NCBI RefSeq assembly: GCF_001051995.2
Contig: NZ_CP014646.1
Coordinates: 2,108,001 to 2,172,000 of the forward strand
Direction of reading: 5' to 3'
From: Thauera humireducens
GTDB lineage: Bacteria > Pseudomonadota > Gammaproteobacteria > Burkholderiales > Rhodocyclaceae
Length of the DNA: 64,000 nt
Position numbers and translations under genes: made by a program. Below the pieces are notes generated by a model that saw only the letters and a program-made list of their open reading frames with translations, was not told the origin of the DNA and did no database searches. Shown here piece after piece: positions 1 through 9,570 of this stretch. Each line of letters starts with the position of its first letter. Within the stretch, counting starts at the first letter, position 1.

Positions 1-606
1 CGGATAGCCCCAGATCTCGAGCATGGCGCGGTTGTAATACAGCACGCGCTTGTCCTGATCCATGAAGAGGATGCCGAGCCGGATCAGGTTGAGCAGCGCG
101 GCCAGGCGCTGGCGCTCGTCGTTGCTGCGCAGCAGGTAGTGTTCACGCAGCGCCTGCGCGCGGCGCAGTTCGGTGACGGTCTCCAGCAGCTTGTACTCGG
201 TCTGCTTGCGCGCCTGGATGTCCTCTGCCGACAGGCGCAAACGCCAGTGGCCGCCGCTGTCCACGCGCCGCCAGTGCGACGCGACCCAGGCCGTCTCGCC
301 GTCACGCCGCACGAACCGCAACTCGAAATCCTGCGGCAGGCCGTCTGCGGCAAGCTGCGCCACGGCCCGCGTGCAGTGCGCACGGTCGGACTCGTGGACG
401 ATCAGCGCGAACAGATCCTGCGCGACGAGACAGTCAGCGGGCGCATAACCGGTGACCCGCTCGATCGAGGGGCTGATCCACAACAGCCGAAGCTGCTCGT
501 CGAACAGCGCCTCGACACCGTGCACACCCTCGGCCACCTGGCGACAGTAATCGTCCTGGGCGTTGACCGCCTCGTCTGACGCAGCGCGCTTGGGCCACAG
601 GATCAT
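1..606 (-). CDS. PAS-domain signalling protein, N-terminal part (cut by window edge)
   Basis: An open frame of 202 codons runs from an ATG at 606 off the left end of the window. About residues 22-130 read as a PAS fold, with a typical core around ERVTGYAP and a PAC-like RRDGETAWV stretch. A helical linker rich in Arg and Gln follows, and a second PAS starts near residue 165 (LGILFMDQDKRVLYYNRAML). The output domain (kinase, diguanylate cyclase or other) lies outside the window, so the function cannot be named. Its ATG overlaps the argA stop as ATGA (603-606), which implies translational coupling and co-transcription with argA. Confidence 0.75.
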   Translation of the reverse strand, partial: MILWPKRAASDEAVNAQDDYCRQVAEGVHGVEALFDEQLRLLWISPSIERVTGYAPADCLVAQDLFALIVHESDRAHCTRAVAQLAADGLPQDFELRFVRRDGETAWVASHWRRVDSGGHWRLRLSAEDIQARKQTEYKLLETVTELRRAQALREHYLLRSNDERQRLAALLNLIRLGILFMDQDKRVLYYNRAMLEIWGYP

Positions 607-1961
607 AGGGACTTCACGAAGACCTTGGAGCGCCGCTGGAAGTTGTAAAGCTCCCGCTTCTGACGCGGCAAGGCCTCGGGACCGATCTCGTTGAAGCCGC
701 GCTCGCGGAACCAGTGCGCGGTGCGCGTCGTGAGCACGAACAGACGCTCGAGGCGCTGAACACGGGCACGACGCTCGATGCGCTTGAGCAGCTGGTCGCC
801 GAGGCCCGCCCGGCGGTACTCCGGCGTCACCGCAAGGCAGGCGAGTTCGGCCGCGTTGTCTTCCGAGAACGGATACAGCGCCGCGCAACCCACCAGCACG
901 CCATCGTGCTCGACCACGGTGAAGCGCTCGATCTCCTGTTCGAGCAGCTCGCGCCCGCGACGCACGAGCGTACCGTCCGCCTCCATCGGCGAGATGAGCG
1001 AGACCAGCGCGGCCACGTCATCGACCGTCGCCTCGCGCAGGCGGAACAGCGGGTCGCGCGACACCACCGTCCCGACGCCGGCATGGGTGAAGAACTCGAG
1101 CAGCAGGCCGCCGTCCTTGTCACGATCGATCAGGTGGCAGCGCGCCACGCCACGCCGCACCGCGCGGATCGCACAGGGCAGGAAGAGATGGAGGTCCTCG
1201 GTCAGCCCTTCGCCGGTCTCGATCTTGGACTGCGCCTCGTCGGCCGTGACCGACTCGACGAGCTGGCCCTCGGCGTCGAGCAGGCCGGGCGCATCGCACA
1301 GGTAGATGAGCTTTTCGGCCTTCAGCGCCACCGCGACCGCCTCGGCCACCTCCTCCATCGCGAGATTGAAGATCTCGCCCGCTGGCGAGACGCCGAGCGG
1401 CGTGATCAGCACCACGTTCTGCTGGTCGAGGTCGGCGTTGATCTCCTCGGCGATGATCTTGCGCACAGCGCCGGTGAACTGGTAGTCGACCCCATCAACC
1501 ACGCCGAAGGGACGCGCAGTGATGAAGTTGCCGCCGGTGACGCGCATGTAGCTACCGGCCATCGGCGTGTTCGGCAGGCCCTGCGACAGCAGCGCCTCGA
1601 CCTCGAAACGCGTCACCGCCATGGCGGATTTGACGCACTCCAGCGCCTCGGCATCGGTCACGCGCAATCCGTGGTGGAAACGCGGTTCCAGCCCGCGCCG
1701 CGCCAACTCGACGTCGATCTGCGGCCGCGCCCCATGCACCAGCACCAGGCGGATGCCCAGCGCCGCGAGCAGATTGCAGTCGTAGGCCAGGCTTTGCGCG
1801 CGCTCGCCCGCCGCCACCTCGCCGCCGAAGCCGACGACGAAGGTCTTGCCGCGAAAGGCGTGGATGTAGGGGGCCGCGCCGCGCACCCAGGCGACGAACT
1901 GCGAGGTGGGATCCTCGGTCGCCGGCACGGCCGGCATGGCGGGTTTCGATTCAGCGTTCAC
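603..1961 (-). CDS. argA: N-acetylglutamate synthase (amino-acid N-acetyltransferase)
   Basis: It catalyses the first step of arginine biosynthesis, acetyl-CoA + glutamate to N-acetylglutamate, in the cytoplasm. The 452-residue protein has the classic two-domain form: an amino-acid-kinase-like domain (about 25-295, with VLVHGARPQID near 73-83) and a C-terminal GNAT domain (about 305-445, with the acetyl-CoA loop EYRRAGLGDQLL). The chosen start is a GTG at 1961 with a GGTGA motif 6 bases upstream; an in-frame ATG at 1937 is the alternative. It sits 147 bp downstream of the polyphosphate:AMP phosphotransferase gene and is coupled to the PAS gene that follows. Confidence 0.93.
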   Translation of the reverse strand: MNAESKPAMPAVPATEDPTSQFVAWVRGAAPYIHAFRGKTFVVGFGGEVAAGERAQSLAYDCNLLAALGIRLVLVHGARPQIDVELARRGLEPRFHHGLRVTDAEALECVKSAMAVTRFEVEALLSQGLPNTPMAGSYMRVTGGNFITARPFGVVDGVDYQFTGAVRKIIAEEINADLDQQNVVLITPLGVSPAGEIFNLAMEEVAEAVAVALKAEKLIYLCDAPGLLDAEGQLVESVTADEAQSKIETGEGLTEDLHLFLPCAIRAVRRGVARCHLIDRDKDGGLLLEFFTHAGVGTVVSRDPLFRLREATVDDVAALVSLISPMEADGTLVRRGRELLEQEIERFTVVEHDGVLVGCAALYPFSEDNAAELACLAVTPEYRRAGLGDQLLKRIERRARVQRLERLFVLTTRTAHWFRERGFNEIGPEALPRQKRELYNFQRRSKVFVKSL

Positions 1962-2108
1962 GCATTCACCGCGACAGGAGCCGGCCGGACGGCCACGGGG
2001 GCCAACACGAGCGGCAGGATTTCGAATGACGGAATTCTAACGGATGCCACAGCCCTGCGCCGCGGCCTCATCAACACGGTCTCGGCGAGCACGACCTGAT
2101 CGCCCCCA

Positions 2109-3593
2109 TCATTGCGCAAGCACCGCCTCGAGCCGCTCGCAGATCGTGCGCAACACCTTGATACGCGCGAAGTGCTTGTCGTCGGCCTCGACCAGCGTCC
2201 AGGGCACGGTGCCGGTGCTGGTACGATCGACCATGTCGCACACCGCCCGCGTGTAGTCGTCCCATCTGTCGCGGTTGCGCCAGTCCTCGGGCGTGATCTT
2301 GAAGCGCTTGTGCGGTTCGGCCTCACGCTCCTTGAAGCGCTCGAGCTGCTCTTCCTTGCTGATCGCCAGCCAGAACTTCACCACCACCGCGCCGGCTGCG
2401 GTCAACTGGTCCTCGAAGTCGTTGATCTCGGCATAGGCGCGCATCCAGTCGGCCTCGGAGCAGAAACCCTCGACACGCTCGACCAGCACGCGGCCGTACC
2501 ACGAGCGATCGAACATCACGACCTTGCCGCGCGGCGGCACATGGCGCCAGAAGCGCCACAGGTAGGGCTGCACGCGCTCCTCCTCGGTCGGTGCGGCGAT
2601 CGGAATGATGCGGTACTGGCGGATGTCGAGCGCGCCGGCGACGCGGCGGATCGCACCGCCCTTGCCGGCCGCATCCATGCCTTCGAACACCAGCACCAGC
2701 GAGTGCCGGCGGAAGGCGTCCTCGCGCGTCAGCAGCGCAAGCCGGCCCTGCAGCAGTTCGAGCTCGCGCTCGTACTCCTTGCGCCCCATGTCCTGGCGCA
2801 CGAGGCTGTCGACCAAGTTGCGCTGGTCCACCCGCGGCGCGAGCGGCGCCGCCGACAGGCGCGGCTTCCAGTTCTGGGAGGCCGCGTCGAGCCGGTGGCG
2901 CAGCGCCGACAGCAGCGTGCGCGCGACGAACAGCGCGCGGTAGTTGGGGTCCGAACCATCGACGATCAGCCAGGGCGCATCGCCCGTGCTCGTCGTGCGC
3001 AGCACGTGCCCGGCCACCTCGCGGTAGCGGTCGTACAGCTCGTAGAAGCGCCAGTCGCGCTCGGTGACGCGCCAGCGCGTGCGCTCATCCTTCTCCAGCT
3101 CTTTCAGTCGCTTTTTCTGCGCGTCCTTGGAGAGATGGAACCAGAACTTGATCAGCAGCACGCCCTCGTGCGCGAGCATCGCCTCGAAGCGACGGATCTC
3201 GTCCAGGCGCTGATCGAGTTCGGCGCGCTTGCACACGCGATCGACGCGGTCGCGGATGGGCTGGGTGTACCAGTTGTTGAACAGCACGCCGATCTTGCCG
3301 TGCGGCGGCAGCGCACGCCAGAAGCGCCACATGAACGGATGTTCGGCTTCCTCCGGCGTGGGCGTGTCGAAAGCCCAGGCCTGGATGTGGCGCGGGTCCA
3401 TCCACTCGTTGAGCAGGTTGGCCGTCTCGCCCTTGCCCGCCCCATCCACGCCGTTGATCAGCACGACGACGGCAAACTGCTTCAGTTGCAGCAGATCGAA
3501 CTGGGCGTCGAGCAGATCGGCGCGCAACCGCGGCACGATCGCGTCGAATTCTTCCTTCGTGGTCCGGTGACCAAGTTCCGCGGATTCGAACAT
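2109..3593 (-). CDS. pap: Polyphosphate:AMP phosphotransferase (tandem PPK2, class II)
   Basis: It transfers phosphate from polyphosphate to AMP to make ADP. The 494-residue protein contains two fused PPK2 domains. The first has a Walker A GVDGAGKG (48-55) and the second a GMDAAGKGG motif near the middle of the protein. Both have a downstream aromatic motif (MWRFWRALPP and LWRFWRHVPP) and a C-terminal STGxxPW motif. This duplicated layout and length are those of PAP rather than single-domain PPK2. The ATG at 3593 is preferred because a GAGG ribosome site lies 8 bases upstream; an upstream in-frame start would overlap the rsmE tail needlessly. It follows rsmE by 52 bp. Confidence 0.9.
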   Translation of the reverse strand: MFESAELGHRTTKEEFDAIVPRLRADLLDAQFDLLQLKQFAVVVLINGVDGAGKGETANLLNEWMDPRHIQAWAFDTPTPEEAEHPFMWRFWRALPPHGKIGVLFNNWYTQPIRDRVDRVCKRAELDQRLDEIRRFEAMLAHEGVLLIKFWFHLSKDAQKKRLKELEKDERTRWRVTERDWRFYELYDRYREVAGHVLRTTSTGDAPWLIVDGSDPNYRALFVARTLLSALRHRLDAASQNWKPRLSAAPLAPRVDQRNLVDSLVRQDMGRKEYERELELLQGRLALLTREDAFRRHSLVLVFEGMDAAGKGGAIRRVAGALDIRQYRIIPIAAPTEEERVQPYLWRFWRHVPPRGKVVMFDRSWYGRVLVERVEGFCSEADWMRAYAEINDFEDQLTAAGAVVVKFWLAISKEEQLERFKEREAEPHKRFKITPEDWRNRDRWDDYTRAVCDMVDRTSTGTVPWTLVEADDKHFARIKVLRTICERLEAVLAQ

Positions 3594-3645
3594 CGATGCC
3601 CCTCGTCGGTTGTCGTCCAGCAGCCGGCACCCGCATGGCACCGGA

Positions 3646-4368
3646 TCAGAAATCGCCCCACTGCGCCTGCAGCACGGCCAGCGCGGCCAGCCCTGCCGTC
3701 TCGGTCCTGAAGACCCGCGGCCCGAGCGTCACGCGCCGGAAACCGGCGGCGTCGCAGGCCGCCAGTTCGGCCTCGGTCCAGCCGCCCTCGGGGCCGATCA
3801 GGACATGCACCGCGCCCTCGGGCCGCGCCTCACCGCCGAAGCCGGTTCCACCACCGGGCGCCAGCACGTAGCCACGCTCGCCACGCACCGCAGCGAGCCA
3901 CGGCACCAGCGGCTGCAAGGGATGGACCTGCGGGATGCGGTTGCGCCCGCTCTGCTCGCAGGCCGAGACCGCCACCTGCTGCCAGTGCGCAAGCCGCTTC
4001 TCGGCACGCTCGCCGGACAGTCGCAACACCGATCGCTCCGCCTGCACCGGCTGGATCGCCATGACGCCCAGCTCGACCGCCTTCTGCACCACCCAGTCCA
4101 TCTTGTCGCCCGAAGCCAGTGCCTGCACCAGCACCACCTGCAACGGCGACTCGCGGTCGAGCGTCCGCCGCTCCCCCAGCTGCGCGAACCCTGCCTTGCC
4201 GCGCACCACCAGCCGGGCATCGACCTCGCCCCCCCGACCGTCGAACAGCACCATCGGCTCGCCATCGCGCAGGCGCAGCACGCGCAAGGCGTGGTGCGCG
4301 AGCCCCTCGGGCAGCGCGACCTCGCCGGACTCGGGCAGATGCCCCGGAAAATGGAATCGAGAAATCAT
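3646..4368 (-). CDS. rsmE: 16S rRNA (uracil1498-N3)-methyltransferase
   Basis: It methylates U1498 of 16S rRNA using S-adenosylmethionine. The 240-residue protein begins MISRFHFPG and has a PUA-like N-terminal domain. The C-terminal SPOUT domain carries the knot signature LIGPEGGWTEAEL and the closing LGPRVFRTETA motif. A longer in-frame extension upstream was rejected: it is Arg/Gly-rich shadow sequence, would cross the divergent promoter region, and the family starts at this Met. It heads a minus-strand group with pap and argA and is divergent from the 4419 gene. Confidence 0.93.
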   Translation of the reverse strand: MISRFHFPGHLPESGEVALPEGLAHHALRVLRLRDGEPMVLFDGRGGEVDARLVVRGKAGFAQLGERRTLDRESPLQVVLVQALASGDKMDWVVQKAVELGVMAIQPVQAERSVLRLSGERAEKRLAHWQQVAVSACEQSGRNRIPQVHPLQPLVPWLAAVRGERGYVLAPGGGTGFGGEARPEGAVHVLIGPEGGWTEAELAACDAAGFRRVTLGPRVFRTETAGLAALAVLQAQWGDF

Positions 4369-4418
4369 CGTAAGATTATAGGCTCCGCATCCCCGCGCCC
4401 GACCGGCAAGGAGCCCAC
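4369..4418. promoter_or_regulatory. Short divergent promoter region rsmE / IMPase-family gene
   Basis: Only 50 bp separate the two divergent start codons. The only AT-rich stretch (TAAGATTATA, 4371-4380) could supply -10 elements in both directions. An AAGGAG ribosome site precedes the plus-strand ATG. No operator dyad is visible. Confidence 0.4.
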
Positions 4419-5228
4419 ATGCCCACCGCAGCCCAACGCCTCGCCCGCGCACGCGCACTCGAATCGATGGTGCGCGACATCGCGCGCGCGGAAATCCTGC
4501 CCCGCTACCTGAAATCGGCACGCAACCGCAAGCCCGACGGCTCGCTGTTCACCGAGGCCGACGTCGAGTCGCAGCGACGTTTCACCGAGGTTCTGCCGCA
4601 GTTCCTTCCGGGGGCCGTGCTGGGCGAGGAGATGACCGCCACCGAGCAGGCCCACCTGTGGAACGAGGGCGGGCGCGGCATGTGGTGCATCGACCCGATC
4701 GACGGCACGACCAACTTCGCCAACGGCATCCCGCTGTTCGCCGTGTCCATCGCCTACCTGATCGAGCGCGAGCCGGTGCTGGGCGTCGTATACAACCCGA
4801 TCACCGACGAGTCCTTCTACGCTGCGCGCGGCGCCGGCGCCTACCTCAACGGTACGGAGCTGCCCTTGCGCCAGGGAGCGGCCCGGCTGGCCGACGCGGT
4901 GGCGGGCGTCGATTTCAAGCGCATCAGCCACCACCTCGGCGACGAACTGGCGGTTCGTCCTCCGTACTACTCGCAGCGCAACTTTGGCTCCAGCGCGCTG
5001 GAATGGTGCTTCGTCGCGGCAGGCCGGCTCGATGTCTACCTGCACGGCGGGCAGATGCTGTGGGACTACGCCGCCGGCCGCCTGATCCTGGCCGAGGCCG
5101 GCGGCCAGGCCGAAGCCCTGGGCGGCGGCTCGCTGATGTCGGGGCCCGCGGTCAAGCGCGGCGTGATCGCCGCCGCCAACCCGGGCCTGTTCGCCGAGTG
5201 GTCGGCGTGGGTCAAGGCGCGCTCCTGA
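4419..5228 (+). CDS. Inositol-monophosphatase-family phosphatase
   Basis: This is a Mg2+-dependent, Li+-sensitive-type sugar/nucleotide phosphatase of 269 residues. Metal-binding motifs are intact: GEE at 69-71, DPIDGTTNF at 92-100 and WDYAAG at 214-219. The family covers inositol-1-phosphatase (SuhB), histidinol-phosphatase, 3'(2'),5'-bisphosphate nucleotidase and some fructose-1,6-bisphosphatases, and sequence alone does not decide between them. It ends 92 bp before a phosphoribulokinase gene, so a sugar-bisphosphatase role in the same pathway is possible, but that is inference from position only. Confidence 0.85.
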   Translation: MPTAAQRLARARALESMVRDIARAEILPRYLKSARNRKPDGSLFTEADVESQRRFTEVLPQFLPGAVLGEEMTATEQAHLWNEGGRGMWCIDPIDGTTNFANGIPLFAVSIAYLIEREPVLGVVYNPITDESFYAARGAGAYLNGTELPLRQGAARLADAVAGVDFKRISHHLGDELAVRPPYYSQRNFGSSALEWCFVAAGRLDVYLHGGQMLWDYAAGRLILAEAGGQAEALGGGSLMSGPAVKRGVIAAANPGLFAEWSAWVKARS

Positions 5229-5243
5229 GCCCCGCAGCGCGTG

Positions 5244-5283
5244 TAAACGAATCTCACCGCAATTTGCTGCAGCGCAATATACT
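5244..5283 (+). promoter_or_regulatory. Putative phosphoribulokinase promoter with CbbR-like motif
   Basis: A -10-like hexamer TATACT lies at 5278-5283, 37 bp before the ATG. Upstream, TAA-N7-TCA (5244-5256) fits the degenerate TNA-N7/8-TNA pattern described for CbbR. No good -35 is seen at the right distance, which would suit an activated promoter. The motif is short enough to occur by chance. Confidence 0.35.
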
Positions 5284-5320
5284 CGAGTGACGATACCGTT
5301 CGCCCAGCGCGGAGACCACC

Positions 5321-6196
5321 ATGTCCATGAAGCACCCGATCATCGCCGTCACCGGCTCATCCGGCGCAGGCACGACCACGGTCAAACACACCTTCGAGGC
5401 GATCTTCCACCGTGAGCACGTGAATGCGGCCATCGTCGAAGGCGACAGCTTCCACCGCCACACGCGGGCGGAGATGCAGTTGCTGATCGAGGAGGCCGAG
5501 CGTCTCGGGCAACGCGGCATCAGCCACTTCGGCCCCGAGGCCAATCTCTTCTCCGACCTGGAAAGCCTGTTCCGGGCCTACGGCGAAGCGGCAACCGGCC
5601 GCCGCCGGCACTACATCCACAACGAGGCGCAGGCCATGCGCTGGAACCTGCCGATGGGCACCTTCACCGAATGGGAAGACCTGCCCGTGGGTACGGACTG
5701 CCTGTTCTACGAAGGCCTGCACGGGGCAGTCGTCACCGACACCGTGGATGTGGCACGCCATGTCGACCTGCTCATCGGGGTCGTGCCCACCATCAACCTC
5801 GAGTGGATCCAGAAACTGCACCGCGACACCAAGATCCGCGGCTATTCGCCCGAGGCCGTGCAGGACACCATCCTGCGCCGCATGCACGACTACGTGCATT
5901 ACATCGTGCCCCAGTTCGCGCGCACCCACATCAACTTCCAGCGCGTGCCGGTGGTCGATACGTCGAACCCCTTCATCGCTCGCGACGTGCCGACACAGGA
6001 CGAGTCGATGGTCGTGATCCGCTTCAAGGACCCGCGCGGTGTGGATTTCCCCTACCTGCTGCGCATGATCCACGACGCCTTCATGAGCCGCGCCAACACC
6101 ATCGTGATTCCGGGCGGCAAGCTCGACCTGGCGATGCAGTTGATCCTCACCCCGCTGATCTGGAAGCTGATGGAGCGCCGCCGGCAGTGGGTTTGA
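5321..6196 (+). CDS. Phosphoribulokinase, first copy (outside the cbb operon)
   Basis: It phosphorylates ribulose-5-phosphate to ribulose-1,5-bisphosphate using ATP. The 291-residue protein is the short proteobacterial type, with P-loop GSSGAGTTT (12-20), EGDSFHR, the FYEGLHGAV segment and the conserved C-terminal MSRANTIVIPGGK block. The start at 5321 has a GGAG site 6 bases upstream; the second Met at 5327 is a weaker choice. It is a clear paralogue of CbbP at 22910 and no residue loss is obvious. No RuBisCO gene is adjacent, so its physiological role beside the cbb copy is unclear. It could be a differently regulated CBB enzyme. Confidence 0.92.
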   Translation: MSMKHPIIAVTGSSGAGTTTVKHTFEAIFHREHVNAAIVEGDSFHRHTRAEMQLLIEEAERLGQRGISHFGPEANLFSDLESLFRAYGEAATGRRRHYIHNEAQAMRWNLPMGTFTEWEDLPVGTDCLFYEGLHGAVVTDTVDVARHVDLLIGVVPTINLEWIQKLHRDTKIRGYSPEAVQDTILRRMHDYVHYIVPQFARTHINFQRVPVVDTSNPFIARDVPTQDESMVVIRFKDPRGVDFPYLLRMIHDAFMSRANTIVIPGGKLDLAMQLILTPLIWKLMERRRQWV

Positions 6197-6218
6197 TCGC
6201 CCGACACGCTCACCTGAC

Positions 6219-6239
6219 CATCTGTCGCCCGTACAGATG
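6219..6239. promoter_or_regulatory. Perfect 7-bp inverted repeat upstream of tkt
   Basis: CATCTGT at 6219-6225 is mirrored by ACAGATG at 6233-6239 around a 7-base spacer. It sits just upstream of the likely tkt promoter. No T-run follows, so it reads better as an operator than as a terminator for the preceding gene. Confidence 0.4.
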
Positions 6240-6252
6240 TCGCATTGCAGCA

Positions 6253-6283
6253 TTGGCATCGCCGGGAACTTTTAAGGGATAAT
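6253..6283 (+). promoter_or_regulatory. Putative tkt promoter
   Basis: TTGGCA (6253-6258) and GATAAT (6278-6283) match sigma-70 hexamers at five of six positions each, with a longish 19-base spacer. The hexamers lie 40 bp before the transketolase ATG. Confidence 0.5.
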
Positions 6284-6322
6284 TGCGGCTTTTCCGATGG
6301 TGGCCTCCGGCCCGAGAACAGC

Positions 6323-8338
6323 ATGCAGTCGACCCGCAACGTCAAAGCCCCGGTCTTCAACCCCATCACCGGCGCGATCCGCGCCCTGGCGATGGACGCC
6401 GTGCAACAGGCCAATTCCGGCCACCCCGGCGCGCCGATGGGCATGGCCGAGATCGCGGAAGTGCTGTGGCGCCACCACCTCAAGCACAACCCGGCCAACC
6501 CCAAGTGGGCCGACCGCGACCGCTTCGTGCTGTCCAACGGCCACGGCTCGATGCTGATCTACGCGCTGCTGCACCTGACCGGCTACGACCTGCCGATCGA
6601 GGAACTCAAGCGCTTCCGCCAGCTGCACAGCAAGACCCCGGGCCACCCCGAATACGGCTACGCGCCCGGCATCGAAACCACCACCGGCCCGCTCGGCCAG
6701 GGCATCACCAACGCCGTGGGCATGGCGCTGGCCGAGAAGATCCTCGCCGCCGAGTTCAACCGCCCCGGCCATGAAGTGGTCAACCACCACACCTACGTCT
6801 TCCTCGGCGACGGCTGCCTGATGGAAGGCATCTCGCACGAAGCCTGCTCGCTCGCCGGCACCTGGGGCCTGGGCAAGCTGGTCGCGTTCTACGACGACAA
6901 CAACATCTCCATCGACGGCCACGTCGACGGCTGGTTCACCGACGACACCCCGAAAAGGTTCGAAGCCTACGGCTGGCAGGTCATCCGTGACGTTCAGGGC
7001 CATGACCCGGTCGCCATCGAAGCCGCCATCCAGCAGGCCAAGGCCAACACCGCCCAGCCCACGCTGATCTGCTGCAAGACCATCATCGGCGCCGGCGCCC
7101 CCAACAAGCAGGACAGCCACGACGTGCATGGCGCCCCGCTCGGCGCCGCCGAGATCGAGGCCGCGCGCGCCCACATCGGCTGGAACCACCCGCCCTTCGA
7201 GATCCCGGCCGACGTGTATGCCGCCTGGGATGCGCGCGCCAAGGGCGCCGAACGCGAGGCCGAGTGGAACGCCGCCTTCGCCGCCTACCGCGCCGCCCAC
7301 CCCGAGCTCGCCGCCGAGTTCGAGCGCCGCATGGCCGGCGAGCTGCCCGCCGACTGGGACGCCCACGTCGCCGCGGTACTCGCCAAAGTCGCCGACAAGG
7401 CCGAGACCATCGCCACCCGCAAGGCCAGCCAGAACAGCATCGAAGCCTACGCGCCCAAGCTGCCCGAGCTGCTCGGCGGCTCGGCCGACCTCGCTGGCTC
7501 CAACCTCACGCTGTGGTCGGGCGCCAAGGGCGTCAGCAAGAGCAGCGGCGGCAACTACGTCTATTACGGCGTGCGCGAGTTCGGCATGGCGGCGATCGCC
7601 AACGGCACCAGCCTGCACGGCGGCCTGATCCCCTACACCGCCACCTTCCTGATGTTCAGCGAGTACGCGCGCAACGCCCTGCGCATGGCCGCGCTGATGA
7701 AGGTGCGCCAGATCTTCGTGTTCACCCACGACTCGATCGGCCTCGGCGAGGACGGCCCCACCCATCAGCCGGTGGAGCAGACCGCCACGCTGCGCCTGAT
7801 CCCCAACATGGACGTGTGGCGCCCCTGCGACACCACCGAATCCGCCGTGGCCTGGGCGAGCGCGATCGAGCGCCGTGACGGCCCGACCAGCATGTGCTTC
7901 TCGCGCCAGAACCTGCCCTTCCAGGCCCGCACGGCGGAACAGGTCGCCGCGATCCGCAAGGGCGGCTACGTGCTGTCGGAAGCTGCCGGCGGCAAGCCGC
8001 AGGCGGTGATCATCGCCACCGGCTCCGAGGTCGCGCTTGCCATCGCCGCGCAGAAGACGCTGGCCGAGCAAGGTGTCGCAGTGCGTGTGGTGTCCATGCC
8101 CTCGACCAACGTCTTCGACCGCCAGGACGCCGCCTACAAGGCGAACGTGCTGCCCGCCGGCCTGCCGCGCGTCGCGGTCGAGGCCGGCTGCACCGACGGC
8201 TGGTACAAGTACGTGGGCCTCGAAGGCCGCGTGATCGGCATCGACCGCTTCGGCGAGTCGGCGCCGGCGGGCGAGCTGTTCAAGTATTTCGGCATCACTG
8301 CGGATGCGGTGGTGCAGGCAGTGAAATCGGTGCTCTGA
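6323..8338 (+). CDS. tkt: Transketolase, first copy
   Basis: This thiamine-diphosphate enzyme moves two-carbon units between sugar phosphates in the pentose-phosphate and Calvin cycles. The 671-residue protein has the family's usual length. Visible landmarks are [10 protein letters not shown] near the N-terminus, the ThDP/Mg motif GDGCLMEG (162-169) closing at Asn 193/194, the pyrimidine-domain stretch [12 protein letters not shown], and [16 protein letters not shown]. The start MQSTRNV at 6323 is preferred over an upstream in-frame ATG at 6245, because that one would place the putative promoter inside the coding region. It is a paralogue of cbbT at 24204. Confidence 0.95.
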   Translation: MQSTRNVKAPVFNPITGAIRALAMDAVQQANSGHPGAPMGMAEIAEVLWRHHLKHNPANPKWADRDRFVLSNGHGSMLIYALLHLTGYDLPIEELKRFRQLHSKTPGHPEYGYAPGIETTTGPLGQGITNAVGMALAEKILAAEFNRPGHEVVNHHTYVFLGDGCLMEGISHEACSLAGTWGLGKLVAFYDDNNISIDGHVDGWFTDDTPKRFEAYGWQVIRDVQGHDPVAIEAAIQQAKANTAQPTLICCKTIIGAGAPNKQDSHDVHGAPLGAAEIEAARAHIGWNHPPFEIPADVYAAWDARAKGAEREAEWNAAFAAYRAAHPELAAEFERRMAGELPADWDAHVAAVLAKVADKAETIATRKASQNSIEAYAPKLPELLGGSADLAGSNLTLWSGAKGVSKSSGGNYVYYGVREFGMAAIANGTSLHGGLIPYTATFLMFSEYARNALRMAALMKVRQIFVFTHDSIGLGEDGPTHQPVEQTATLRLIPNMDVWRPCDTTESAVAWASAIERRDGPTSMCFSRQNLPFQARTAEQVAAIRKGGYVLSEAAGGKPQAVIIATGSEVALAIAAQKTLAEQGVAVRVVSMPSTNVFDRQDAAYKANVLPAGLPRVAVEAGCTDGWYKYVGLEGRVIGIDRFGESAPAGELFKYFGITADAVVQAVKSVL

Positions 8339-8351
8339 CGAGAACCTGACG

Positions 8352-8382
8352 CGGGAGCGGCTCCGGAATCGGACTGCTCCCG
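8352..8382 (+). terminator. Weak hairpin after tkt
   Basis: CGGGAGC (8352-8358) pairs with GCTCCCG (8376-8382) with a 17-base loop. It is followed by only two T residues, so it may be an mRNA 3' structure or weak terminator rather than an efficient one. Confidence 0.35.
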
Positions 8383-8474
8383 TTGCACATCGGGGCTCGG
8401 TCCGGCACGCGCCGGCAGGGCATCGGCAAGGACAAACATTCAGTTTTACGACGTTATTTCAGGGAGAAGCATCG

Positions 8475-9503
<1,029 letters not shown>

Positions 9504-9529
9504 GCCCGGCGGCCATCGCAATTCATCGA

Positions 9530-9552
9530 CGCCCTGCCCCGCAGGGCGTTTT
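9530..9552 (+). terminator. Intrinsic terminator or attenuator between gap and pgk
   Basis: An 8-bp perfect stem CGCCCTGC / GCAGGGCG with a CCC loop is followed by TTTT. It ends 18 bp before the pgk start codon, which also lies close to any ribosome-binding site, so partial read-through is needed if pgk shares the gap promoter. Confidence 0.75.
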
Positions 9553-9570
9553 CACGAGACCGACACGACC

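Noticed and set aside
6245..6322. N-terminal extension of transketolase from ATG 6245
   Set aside because: It covers the putative GATAAT promoter and a non-conserved 26-residue stretch; ATG 6323 matches the family.
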